Below, piece after piece: positions 1 to 6,051 of a stretch of DNA of 6,051 bases. The position numbers and the translations under genes are program-made. The notes under the pieces were generated by a model. It worked only from the letters and a program-made list of their open reading frames with translations, did no database searches and was not told the DNA's origin. Positions within the stretch are counted from its first letter, which is position 1. Every line of letters begins with the position of its first letter. The stretch comes from Ilumatobacteraceae bacterium (lineage in GTDB: Bacteria; Actinomycetota; Acidimicrobiia; Acidimicrobiales; Ilumatobacteraceae): the NCBI GenBank assembly GCA_007122945.1, contig SKSP01000180.1, positions 1 through 6,051 of the forward strand. Direction: 5' to 3'.

Positions 1-293
1 CCGGCCCACATGAGCTGTCGTGCGAAGATCCGGTACGGGGAGTTGCCCTGCCCGACCTCGTTGGCGGCCGAGGCGGACAGGACCATCACCAGCCCGAGCA
101 TCACGAACACGGCCACCACGGTGGCGATCACGTAGTACGCGATGGGCGCCGGTCCGGCGGGTGTCGCGCTCGACGACGCGGCGCGCGCCCGGCGCCGGCC
201 GTGTCCGGCGGGTTCGTGTCCGGCGAGTCCGGCCGGCACCAGTTGGAGGCGCTGGCGCGCCGCGTGCCGCCGTTCGGCCAGGGTGCTCGTCAT
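1..293 (-). CDS. ftsW: FtsW, septal peptidoglycan glycosyltransferase (SEDS family), N-terminal part only
   Basis: My translation of the minus strand from the ATG at 293-291 gives 97 codons with no stop before the window edge, so the rest of the protein lies outside. Residues 1-48 are a hydrophilic Arg/Ala-rich cytoplasmic tail. A first membrane segment follows at about 50-75 (YYVIATVVAVFVMLGLVMVL), then SASA and SPYRIFARQLMWA. This matches the FtsW/RodA/SpoVE pattern of LS-(A/S)-S after helix 1 and a (F/R)xRQLxWA motif before helix 2. SEDS proteins polymerise lipid II into glycan strands, and FtsW works with FtsI at the septum. The position directly after murD, in a cluster with ftsI, favours FtsW over RodA. 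The start overlaps the murD stop as ATGA and has a good ribosome-binding site, AGGAG, 5 nt upstream. The catalytic extracellular loops are not in the window. Confidence 0.93.
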   Translation of the reverse strand, partial: MTSTLAERRHAARQRLQLVPAGLAGHEPAGHGRRRARAASSSATPAGPAPIAYYVIATVVAVFVMLGLVMVLSASAANEVGQGNSPYRIFARQLMWA

Positions 294-1651
294 GACGTCT
301 CCTCTCGCTCGGATCCGGGTCGGACGCGTTCGTGGACGGCAGCGGCGAAGGCATCGCCGCGTGCGGCGTAGCCGCCGACCGGGTACCAGTCCCAGCTCGC
401 GCAGCCGGGCGACAGCAGCACGGTGTCGCCGGGTCGCGCCACCCGCGCCGCCTGTTCGACGGCGTCGGCCATCGAGCAGGCGAGGACCACCGGTCGGACA
501 CCGTCGAACACCTCGGCGACCGCCGGCGCCGCATCGCCGATCGCGACGACCGCTCGGATGCGGTCGCGATGGGCGGCGAGCGGAGCGAGGTCGAGGCCCT
601 TGTTATGGCCGCCGGCGATCAGCACGACCGGATCGAACGAGCGCACGGCGACCGCTGCGGCGTGCGGAGTGGTCGCCTTGGAGTCGTCCACGTAGCGCAC
701 GCCGTCGACGACCGCCACTTCGGTGATGCGGTGCGGTGGCCCCGTGAAGCGCTCCAGGGCGTCCGCCACGTCGTGGCGTGTGGCCAGACCGGTCTCGAGC
801 ACGGCGGCGGCGCCCGCCAGGGCGTTCGTGATGTCGTGGGGCAGTGCCCGGCGCATCGCCGCGAGGGGCGCGATCGGACCGTCCGGTCCGGAGAGCCAGC
901 CGTCGCGCACCGAGTAGTCGGCGTCGGCCCTGGCGAACGATCGGCGACGGGCGGGCGCGGTGGCGAGGTGCCGGACGACGACGGGGTCCTCGGCGAAGCC
1001 GATCGCCACGTCGTCGGCGCGCTGGAGCTCGAAGATGCGTGCCTTGGCGGCCTCGTAGGTGGCCATCGAGCGGTGCCAGTCGAGATGGTCCTCGGCCAGG
1101 TTGAGCCAGATCGCGGCCTCGGCGCGGAAGCGTTCGGTCCACGCCAGCCGGAAGCTCGTGCACTCGACGACGAAGGCGTCGACCTGCGTCTCGATCGCAT
1201 CGACGAGCGGGACCTCGGTGTTGCCGGCCGCGACGGTCCGGTGACCTGCCGCGGTGAGCATCGCCGCGACGAGCAGCGTGGTCGTCGTCTTGCCGTCGGT
1301 GCCGGTGACAGCGATCATCGGGCGCGGACCGCCCGGGCGCTCCTGCTCCCAGCGATGGGCGAGCTCGATCTCGCTGGCGAGCGGGACCCCCTGCCGCCGG
1401 GCCGCCTCGACCACCGGGTGCCACTCGGGCACCCCGGGCGACGGCACGACCAGGTCGACGGCGGCGACGAGCGCCTCGGGGTCGCCGGGTGCGCTCACGA
1501 GCTCGATGCCGAGCCCGTCGGCGGTCACCCGTAGCCGATCCGCGTCCGGGCCCGTCCGGTCGTCGGCGGCGACGACCTCGACGTCGCGTCGCCGCAGCGC
1601 GCGCACCGTCGAGACGCCGGTCACCGCGAGTCCGTACACGAGCGCCCGCAT
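290..1651 (-). CDS. murD: MurD, UDP-N-acetylmuramoyl-L-alanine--D-glutamate ligase
   Basis: The protein has 453 aa, a normal MurD length. MurD uses ATP to add D-glutamate to UDP-MurNAc-L-Ala in the cytoplasm, the second amino-acid addition of the stem peptide. Residues 1-100 form the UDP-binding N-domain (MRALVYGLAVTGVS, with SPGVP at 71-75). The ATP loop is GTDGKTTTT at 117-125. The central Mur ligase domain has ECTSFRLAW (163-171) and NLAEDHLDWH (184-193). The C-terminal domain has VDDSKATTPHA (321-331), GGHNKG (347-352) and LLSPGCASWDWY (422-433), all recognisable Mur ligase and MurD signatures. The ATG at 1651 is chosen because the protein then begins directly with the Rossmann-like strand. 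It is 1 nt after the mraY stop, with only a weak GGGG about 7 nt upstream. An in-frame ATG at 1714 would add 21 residues read out of frame through mraY. The stop overlaps the ftsW start. Confidence 0.96.
   Translation of the reverse strand: MRALVYGLAVTGVSTVRALRRRDVEVVAADDRTGPDADRLRVTADGLGIELVSAPGDPEALVAAVDLVVPSPGVPEWHPVVEAARRQGVPLASEIELAHRWEQERPGGPRPMIAVTGTDGKTTTTLLVAAMLTAAGHRTVAAGNTEVPLVDAIETQVDAFVVECTSFRLAWTERFRAEAAIWLNLAEDHLDWHRSMATYEAAKARIFELQRADDVAIGFAEDPVVVRHLATAPARRRSFARADADYSVRDGWLSGPDGPIAPLAAMRRALPHDITNALAGAAAVLETGLATRHDVADALERFTGPPHRITEVAVVDGVRYVDDSKATTPHAAAVAVRSFDPVVLIAGGHNKGLDLAPLAAHRDRIRAVVAIGDAAPAVAEVFDGVRPVVLACSMADAVEQAARVARPGDTVLLSPGCASWDWYPVGGYAARGDAFAAAVHERVRPGSEREETS
299..303 (-). 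promoter_or_regulatory. Ribosome-binding site of ftsW
   Basis: On the minus strand AGGAG lies 5 nt before the ATG at 293, inside the last codons of murD. It fixes the ftsW start and supports translation coupled to murD through the ATGA overlap. Confidence 0.75.
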
Positions 1652-1652
1652 C

Positions 1653-2705
1653 TCAGAGCCCCGCCGCGATCCGGGTGAAGTCGGAGATGAAGATGCCGAG
1701 CGCGCCGGCCACACAGATCGCCGCGATCAGCCAGAACCGGATGATCACCGTCGTCTCGGGCCAGCCCAACAGCTCGAAGTGGTGGTGGATCGGTGACATG
1801 CGGAACAGGCGACGCTTCCGACCAGAGGCCTTGAAGACACCCATCTGGACGGCAACCGATCCGGCCTCCATCACGTTGATGGCACAGATCAGGATCAACA
1901 GGAGATGGGTGTTGAGGGTCAGCGCCAGGAACGCCAGGGCGGCACCGATCGCGAGCGCGCCGACGTCACCCATGAAGATCCGGGCCGGAGCGGCGTTCCA
2001 CCACAGGAAGCCGAGGCAGGCACCCGCCCAGGATGCGGCGAACACGCCCATGTCGAGGGGGTTCACGACGGACGGATAGATCTCCGGGTTGCGGAAGACC
2101 CAGTAGGCGATGATCGTGAACGCGCCGAACCCCATCAACGCGGACCCGCCGGCCAACCCGTCGAGACCGTCGGTGACGTTCACCGCATTGGTGGTCGCCC
2201 AGATGATGAACCCCGCCCAGATCACCCAGGCCCCCGTCGGGATCTCGAACGCCAGGCCCTGGGCGCGGGTGACCGAGATCGTCTCGGAGATCCCCGTCGC
2301 GCTGACGAGCCACCACGCCAACGCGAAGCTCATCAGCATCGTGACGTAGTTCTTCTGCTTCCAGAAGATGCCCCGGTTGTGCCGCTTCTTGACCTTGATG
2401 TAGTCGTCGAGGAACCCCATGAACGCCATCGCCAACACGCCGATCCAGACGATCAGCGCCTGGTCCGAGAACGGCAGCCCGGGCCGCGCGTGAGCGACGG
2501 TCCAACCGATGAACGCAGCGATGACGATCGCGAGACCGCCCATCGTGGGGGTGCCCTGCTTGGTCATGTGGTGCTCGGGGCCGTGGTCCTCACGACCGAG
2601 GATCGGCTGGCCCTGCCCGCGGTCCCGGAAGAACACGATCAGGGCGCGGGTCCCGAACAGCGAGACGAGCACGGCGACGCTGCCGGCCAGCATGATGGCG
2701 ATCAC
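1653..2705 (-). CDS. mraY: MraY, phospho-N-acetylmuramoyl-pentapeptide-transferase
   Basis: This 350-aa polytopic membrane protein transfers phospho-MurNAc-pentapeptide from UDP to undecaprenyl phosphate, forming lipid I on the inner face of the membrane. Visible family motifs are GTPTMGG (51-57), GFLDDYIKV with the Asp pair at 100-101, NAVNVTDGLDGLAGG (173-187), the catalytic-region FMGD (244-247), and PIHHHFE (305-311) in the last cytoplasmic loop. Hydrophobic helices alternate throughout, and the protein ends shortly after the final helix. The start is GTG: it overlaps the murE stop as GTGA and has a strong GGAGGG 6 nt upstream, whereas the ATG four codons later would be too far from that site. 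Small departures from the E. coli form are V248 and A250 after FMGD, and a basic RKRR stretch lengthening the loop before the HHH motif by about two residues. The activity call is secure. Confidence 0.97.
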   Translation of the reverse strand: MIAIMLAGSVAVLVSLFGTRALIVFFRDRGQGQPILGREDHGPEHHMTKQGTPTMGGLAIVIAAFIGWTVAHARPGLPFSDQALIVWIGVLAMAFMGFLDDYIKVKKRHNRGIFWKQKNYVTMLMSFALAWWLVSATGISETISVTRAQGLAFEIPTGAWVIWAGFIIWATTNAVNVTDGLDGLAGGSALMGFGAFTIIAYWVFRNPEIYPSVVNPLDMGVFAASWAGACLGFLWWNAAPARIFMGDVGALAIGAALAFLALTLNTHLLLILICAINVMEAGSVAVQMGVFKASGRKRRLFRMSPIHHHFELLGWPETTVIIRFWLIAAICVAGALGIFISDFTRIAAGL

Positions 2706-4147
2706 GTGAGGCCCTCCAGGAGCTCCCGTGCGACGACCCGGTCGTCGAACGGGTGGGCCGTGGCACCGATGGTCTGCGTGGTCTCGTGGCCCTTGCCGGC
2801 GATGATCACGACGTCACCGCGACGGGCGGCGTGCAGGGCGGTGCCGATCGCGACCCGCCGGTCCTCCTCGACCACGAGGCGGTCACGGTACCGGGCATCG
2901 ACCCCCGCCAGCACATCGGCGATGATCGCCGCGGGGTCCTCACCGCGCGGGTTGTCGGACGTCACCACCACGGCGTCGGCGCCCGCCGCCGCGGCGGCAC
3001 CCATCAGACCCCGCTTGTCCCGGTCGCGCTCGCCGCCGCACCCGAACACGACGATCACACGGCCACCGTCCACCAGCCGCCGCGCCGAGGCGAGCACGGT
3101 CGCGAGGCCGTCGGGCGTGTGGGCGTAGTCGACGATCACCGAGAACCCGTGGTCGAGCCCGACACCCACCGGCTCGAACCGCCCCGGGACGGGCCGGGCG
3201 GCGGCGAGCCCCGCGACGGCAGCGGAGAGGTCGACGTCGAGGGCCGCACAGGTGGTCAGCGCGGCGAGCGAGTTGGCCACGTTGACGTCGCCACCGAGCG
3301 GCACCGTGACGTCGTGACCGCGCCACCGGTAGCGATGGCGGTCGGGCCGGACCTCCACGTCGATCGCGTCGACCCGGGAGAAGGTGTGCATCGGGACGCC
3401 GCCCACGTCGAGCAGGAGTTGCCCGTGCGCGTCGTCGACGTTCACCACGCCGAGCTCCGTCATCTCGGGCGTGAACAGCCGGGCCTTGGCGCGGAAGTAG
3501 TCCTCCATCGACGTGTGCAGATCGAGGTGGTCGCGCCCCAGGTTCGTGAACACGGCTGCACCGAATCGCATGCCGTCGACCCGGTGCAGTGCCAGGGCGT
3601 GCGAGGAGACCTCCATCACGACGGTGTCGGTCCCGTTGTCGCGCATGCCCGCCAACGTGCGCTGCAGGTCGGACGCCTCGGGGGTGGTCCGCACACCCGA
3701 CAGCGTGCCGATCACCGACACCTGCCGGCCGGCACCGCCGAGCGCGGCGCCGAGCAGGTGCGTCGTGGTCGTCTTGCCGTTCGTCCCCGTGACACCGATC
3801 GTCGTGAGCGCGGCGGCGGGATGGCCGTGGACGGCGGCGGCCACGTGCCCGTGCGCCCTCCGGACGTCGGCGACCACGATCTGGGGGACGTCGAGGTCGA
3901 GCTCGCGCTCGACGAGCAGGGCGGTCGCACCGGAGCGGACCGCATCGGGCGCGAAGCGGTGTCCGTCGGTCTCGGCACCCACCACGCACACGAACAACGC
4001 ACCTGCACCGGCCTGACGCGAGTCGTGGGTCGTGTCGTCCACCACGGCCTGTGCGGCGTCGGGGTCGTCGCGGACCAGCCGGGCGCCGAGGTCCTCGGGG
4101 ATCGCCGCGACGAGCCGGTCGAGCCGCACCGGAGCTCGCGTCGGCAT
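2702..4147 (-). CDS. murE: MurE, UDP-MurNAc-L-Ala-D-Glu:meso-diaminopimelate ligase
   Basis: The protein has 481 aa, close to the family's usual 480-500. MurE is a cytoplasmic ATP-dependent ligase that adds the third residue of the stem peptide. The N-domain (1-112) carries DDTTHDSRQAGAGALFV (37-53), the UDP-sugar binding region. The ATP loop is GTNGKTTTT (121-129). Then come MEVSSHALAL (178-187), TNLGRDHLDLH (201-211) and FRAKARLF, whose K221 fits the lysine that is carbamylated in Mur ligases. The C-domain has GRFEPV, VDYAHTPD (339-346), DNPRGED (398-404) and GKGHE (451-455). DNPR is the signature of enzymes that use meso-diaminopimelate and not lysine, so an A1-gamma-type wall is inferred. 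The ATG at 4147 overlaps the ftsI stop by one base (TGATG) and has GGGGAG 5 nt upstream. The frame stays open far upstream, but that part is an out-of-frame reading of ftsI. No murF follows; mraY comes next. Confidence 0.97.
   Translation of the reverse strand: MPTRAPVRLDRLVAAIPEDLGARLVRDDPDAAQAVVDDTTHDSRQAGAGALFVCVVGAETDGHRFAPDAVRSGATALLVERELDLDVPQIVVADVRRAHGHVAAAVHGHPAAALTTIGVTGTNGKTTTTHLLGAALGGAGRQVSVIGTLSGVRTTPEASDLQRTLAGMRDNGTDTVVMEVSSHALALHRVDGMRFGAAVFTNLGRDHLDLHTSMEDYFRAKARLFTPEMTELGVVNVDDAHGQLLLDVGGVPMHTFSRVDAIDVEVRPDRHRYRWRGHDVTVPLGGDVNVANSLAALTTCAALDVDLSAAVAGLAAARPVPGRFEPVGVGLDHGFSVIVDYAHTPDGLATVLASARRLVDGGRVIVVFGCGGERDRDKRGLMGAAAAAGADAVVVTSDNPRGEDPAAIIADVLAGVDARYRDRLVVEEDRRVAIGTALHAARRGDVVIIAGKGHETTQTIGATAHPFDDRVVARELLEGLT
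2712..2717 (-). promoter_or_regulatory. Ribosome-binding site of mraY
   Basis: GGAGGG on the minus strand lies 6 nt before the GTG at 2705, within the last codons of murE. It decides in favour of the GTG start over the ATG four codons downstream. Confidence 0.78.
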
Positions 4148-5913
4148 CAGCGCTCCCCGCACCCGACCGCACCGGCGGGCGGCTGGATCCCCCGTTCGTG
4201 CACGATCGCGGGTGCCACGCTCGCGAAGACCGGGCCGGCGGCCGTGCCGCCGAACCGGTCGACGCTGCCGGCGGGCGGTTCGTCGACGGAGATCAGGATC
4301 GTGACCTGGGGATCCTCGGCCGGGAAGAAGCCGACGAAGCTGGAGTGGTAGACGCGACGGCCCTGCGCGTCGAGGTAGGTGCCGTCCGCCTGGGCCTTCA
4401 ACCCGGTCCCGGTCTTGCCCGCGACGTTGAAGCCGTCGATCATCGCGTGGCGGCCGGTGCCGCTGCACACCGACTCGGCGAGCATGCGCTGCATCGACGC
4501 GGCGGTCTCCGGCGTGACCACCGAGTGGGTGGCCGACGGTGGCTTCTCGGAGACATCGCCGGTCGGGCCGACGGTCGCGCGCACCAGCTTGGGCGCCACG
4601 TAGATGCCGTCGTTGGCGATCACGTTGACGGCGGTGGCGAGCTGGATCGACGTGCTGGAGAACCCCTGGCCGTAGCTCACGGTGACCCGCTCGGAGCCCC
4701 ACAGGTCGGTCCAGTGCTTGAGGATCCCCGGTGACTCGCCCGGGAAGTCGAGCGCGGTCGGTTCCCCGAGCCCGAACGCCCGCATGTACTCCCAGTGCCG
4801 CTCGCGACCGATCCGCTCCCAGATCTTGATCGTGCCGATGTTCGAGGAGGTCACGAGGATGTCCTCGACGGTCATCCACTCCTCGGGGTGCTGCCAGGCG
4901 TCGGAGAGCAGGTCGTCGTAGTACTGCTCGCGCCACGGCACGTCGAACCCGCTGGACGGGGTGACCGCGCCCTCGTTGAGCGCCGCCGCGACGGTGATCA
5001 CCTTGGCCACCGACCCCGGTTCGTCGGCGTCGACCGCGGCGAAGTTCCCCGAGGTGACCGCGACCTCGCCGGTCGTGGGGTCGCGACGTACCGAGGCCAT
5101 CGCCAGGAGCTCGCCGGTCGGCGGGTCCATCACGATGCAGGTCGCGCCGCGCGCCCCGATCTCGTCGACGCGCCGGATCAGCGCCTCCTCGCACGCGAAC
5201 TGGATCGACCGGTCGAGGGTGAGCACGAGGTCGTCGCCGGGGACGGGGCGCACGGCGACCGTCTCGGTGCCGGGGATCGACCGGTTGCCGGGTGCGACCT
5301 CCCGGGTCATCTCGCCCGCCGAACCGGTCAGCAACTCGTCGAACTGCAGCTCGAGCCCGGCGATCCCCTGGCCGTCGATGTCGGTCCGTCCGATCACGCT
5401 GCGCCCGGTGCTCCCACCGGGCAGGATGCGCCGGTCCTCCCGGACGACGTCGACGCCCTCGAGGCGCATGGAGCGGATCTGCTCACCGAGTGCGTCGTCG
5501 ACCTGGCGGGCCACGTACACGAAACCGCGCTCACCCTCCACCAGATCGCGCAGGAGCGACTCGTAGCGCGCATCGTCGAGGTCGAGCACGGCGCGGAGCA
5601 TGTTCGCCGTCGCGACCGGTTCCTCCACGAGGCGAGGGTTCACGCTGATGGTGCTGGCGGGCACCGACATGGCGAGCTCGTCGCCGTTGCGGTCGAAGAT
5701 CGAACCCCGGCTGGCCGGGATGGTGGTGGTGCGGGTCCACTGGCGGGCGCCCTCGACGCGCAGTGCCTCGGCCTGCGTCGTCTGGATGCTGCCGACGCGG
5801 ACGAGCACGGCGACCATCGACACGACCATGACGAGGAGGACGGCGATCAACCGTCGCCGGGGTTGACCGGCGTGAAAACGACCCGGGGTGCTGGTCCGTC
5901 GGCGCGTGACCAC
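4147..5913 (-). CDS. ftsI: FtsI / PBP3-like septal peptidoglycan transpeptidase (class B PBP), minimal call; N-terminus probably longer
   Basis: From the GTG at 5913 the protein has 588 aa. FtsI cross-links septal peptidoglycan outside the membrane as a partner of FtsW. An Arg-rich segment (1-21) precedes one membrane helix (about 22-41). The dimerisation domain starts at ASRGSIFDRNGDELA (67-81) and includes PGGSTGRSVIGRTDIDGQG (165-183). The transpeptidase domain (about 228-570) carries all three active-site motifs: S301-V-A-K304 inside DEPGSVAK, S356-S-N358, and K500-T-G502. There are no C-terminal PASTA repeats. The stop overlaps the murE ATG by one base. The start is doubtful. The GTG at 5913 has no Shine-Dalgarno, unlike murE, mraY and ftsW here, and the frame stays open with matching Arg/Ala/Pro/Ser composition up to the window edge. 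Actinobacterial homologues such as mycobacterial PbpB have long basic cytoplasmic tails, so I infer the true start lies beyond 6051. Confidence 0.95.
   Translation of the reverse strand: MVTRRRTSTPGRFHAGQPRRRLIAVLLVMVVSMVAVLVRVGSIQTTQAEALRVEGARQWTRTTTIPASRGSIFDRNGDELAMSVPASTISVNPRLVEEPVATANMLRAVLDLDDARYESLLRDLVEGERGFVYVARQVDDALGEQIRSMRLEGVDVVREDRRILPGGSTGRSVIGRTDIDGQGIAGLELQFDELLTGSAGEMTREVAPGNRSIPGTETVAVRPVPGDDLVLTLDRSIQFACEEALIRRVDEIGARGATCIVMDPPTGELLAMASVRRDPTTGEVAVTSGNFAAVDADEPGSVAKVITVAAALNEGAVTPSSGFDVPWREQYYDDLLSDAWQHPEEWMTVEDILVTSSNIGTIKIWERIGRERHWEYMRAFGLGEPTALDFPGESPGILKHWTDLWGSERVTVSYGQGFSSTSIQLATAVNVIANDGIYVAPKLVRATVGPTGDVSEKPPSATHSVVTPETAASMQRMLAESVCSGTGRHAMIDGFNVAGKTGTGLKAQADGTYLDAQGRRVYHSSFVGFFPAEDPQVTILISVDEPPAGSVDRFGGTAAGPVFASVAPAIVHERGIQPPAGAVGCGER
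4153..4158 (-). promoter_or_regulatory. Ribosome-binding site of murE
   Basis: GGGGAG on the minus strand sits 5 nt before the ATG at 4147, inside the end of ftsI. It supports this start over upstream in-frame codons, which would overlap ftsI by hundreds of bases. Confidence 0.7.
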
Positions 5914-6051
5914 CCGTCGTCGCGACGCCGCGCCGGACGTGGGTGGATGGACGCGGCGGCGCGTCGCCGGACGCGAGGTCCGGCGCGACGCCTCACGCGT
6001 CGCCTGCTGCGCGGGGCGACGGGCATGGGAACGTCGCGCGGCCGGGGGGCG
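5914..6051 (-). other. In-frame, Arg-rich upstream extension of ftsI reaching the window edge
   Basis: These 46 codons read without a stop into ftsI and contain no ATG, GTG or TTG, so any start would be outside the window. By my count 15 of the 46 residues are Arg, 9 Ala and 6 Pro, with a single acidic residue. This is like the adjoining VTRRRTSTPGRF segment, and it fits a basic cytoplasmic tail before the FtsI membrane helix. The alternative is the end of an upstream gene such as ftsL: in another minus-strand frame a TGA at 5995-5993 closes a reading that enters from the edge. The GC-rich DNA gives few stops by chance, so the open frame alone is weak evidence. The missing ribosome-binding site at 5913 adds to it. 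Confidence 0.55.

Noticed and set aside
332..1534. A 400-codon + strand open frame opposite murD.
   Set aside because: This is an antisense shadow of murD with low-complexity composition and no recognisable motif.
1652..1714. A longer MurD beginning at the ATG at 1714.
   Set aside because: The extra 21 residues are mraY read out of frame, rich in Ser/Arg/Pro. The ATG at 1651 begins directly at the MurD N-domain and sits 1 nt after the mraY stop.
1905..3128. A 407-codon + strand open frame opposite mraY and murE.
   Set aside because: It spans the junction of two conserved opposite-strand genes. Its composition follows from their codons, with Arg/Asp/Gly-rich and then Ser/Arg/Thr-rich stretches.
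2940..4172. A 410-codon minus-strand open frame within murE.
   Set aside because: This is another frame of murE and is strongly Arg/Pro-rich. MurE has all catalytic motifs, so this is a shadow.
2753..4351. A 532-codon + strand open frame opposite murE and the end of ftsI.
   Set aside because: It is antisense to conserved genes, is rich in Gly/His/Asp/Val/Arg, shows no recognisable domain, and is what GC-rich DNA gives opposite a real gene.
2702..5194. An open frame of 830 codons that looks like a fusion of a novel Arg-rich protein to MurE.
   Set aside because: The part upstream of 4147 is ftsI read in the wrong frame and has low-complexity Arg/Gly composition. The true MurE starts at 4147 with its own ribosome-binding site and the usual N-domain.
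1..6051. Promoters, terminators, tRNA or rRNA genes, CRISPR arrays, insertion sequences.
   Set aside because: Coding sequence is nearly continuous, with at most 1 nt between genes. I saw no T-tract hairpin, no repeat-spacer pattern, no transposase-like protein and no RNA gene fold.

Overview
This window is a stretch of the division and cell wall (dcw) cluster. Every gene lies on the minus strand, so transcription runs from high to low coordinates. In that direction the order is ftsI (peptidoglycan transpeptidase), murE, mraY, murD and the start of ftsW. ftsW runs off the left edge, and ftsI probably runs off the right edge at its N-terminus. The DNA is very GC-rich, MurE carries the DNPR motif typical of meso-diaminopimelate-adding enzymes, and both FtsI and FtsW have Arg/Ala-rich cytoplasmic tails like those of actinobacterial homologues. 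This suggests a high-GC actinobacterium. An uncultured Acidimicrobiia-like lineage is my best guess, but that is inference and not proven by the sequence.

Layout: 1-293 is the FtsW N-terminus; 290-1651 murD; 1653-2705 mraY; 2702-4147 murE; 4147-5913 ftsI as a minimal call; 5914-6051 is open in the ftsI frame and Arg-rich, and is either the rest of the FtsI N-terminal tail or the end of an upstream gene. There is essentially no intergenic DNA. The junctions are a 1-nt overlap (ftsI/murE), a 4-nt GTGA overlap (murE/mraY), a 1-nt gap (mraY/murD) and a 4-nt ATGA overlap (murD/ftsW). No promoter, terminator, RNA gene, mobile element or CRISPR array is visible.

The genes serve one pathway. MurD adds D-Glu and MurE adds the diamino acid to the UDP-MurNAc peptide in the cytoplasm. 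MraY moves the finished phospho-MurNAc-pentapeptide to undecaprenyl phosphate, giving lipid I at the membrane. FtsW polymerises lipid II at the septum and FtsI cross-links the product.

Most of the window is ordinary core biosynthesis, and I see no exotic new system in it. The point most worth checking is that murF, usually between murE and mraY, is absent and has no room there. The second is the FtsI N-terminus, where the only in-window start lacks a ribosome-binding site and the frame continues upstream.
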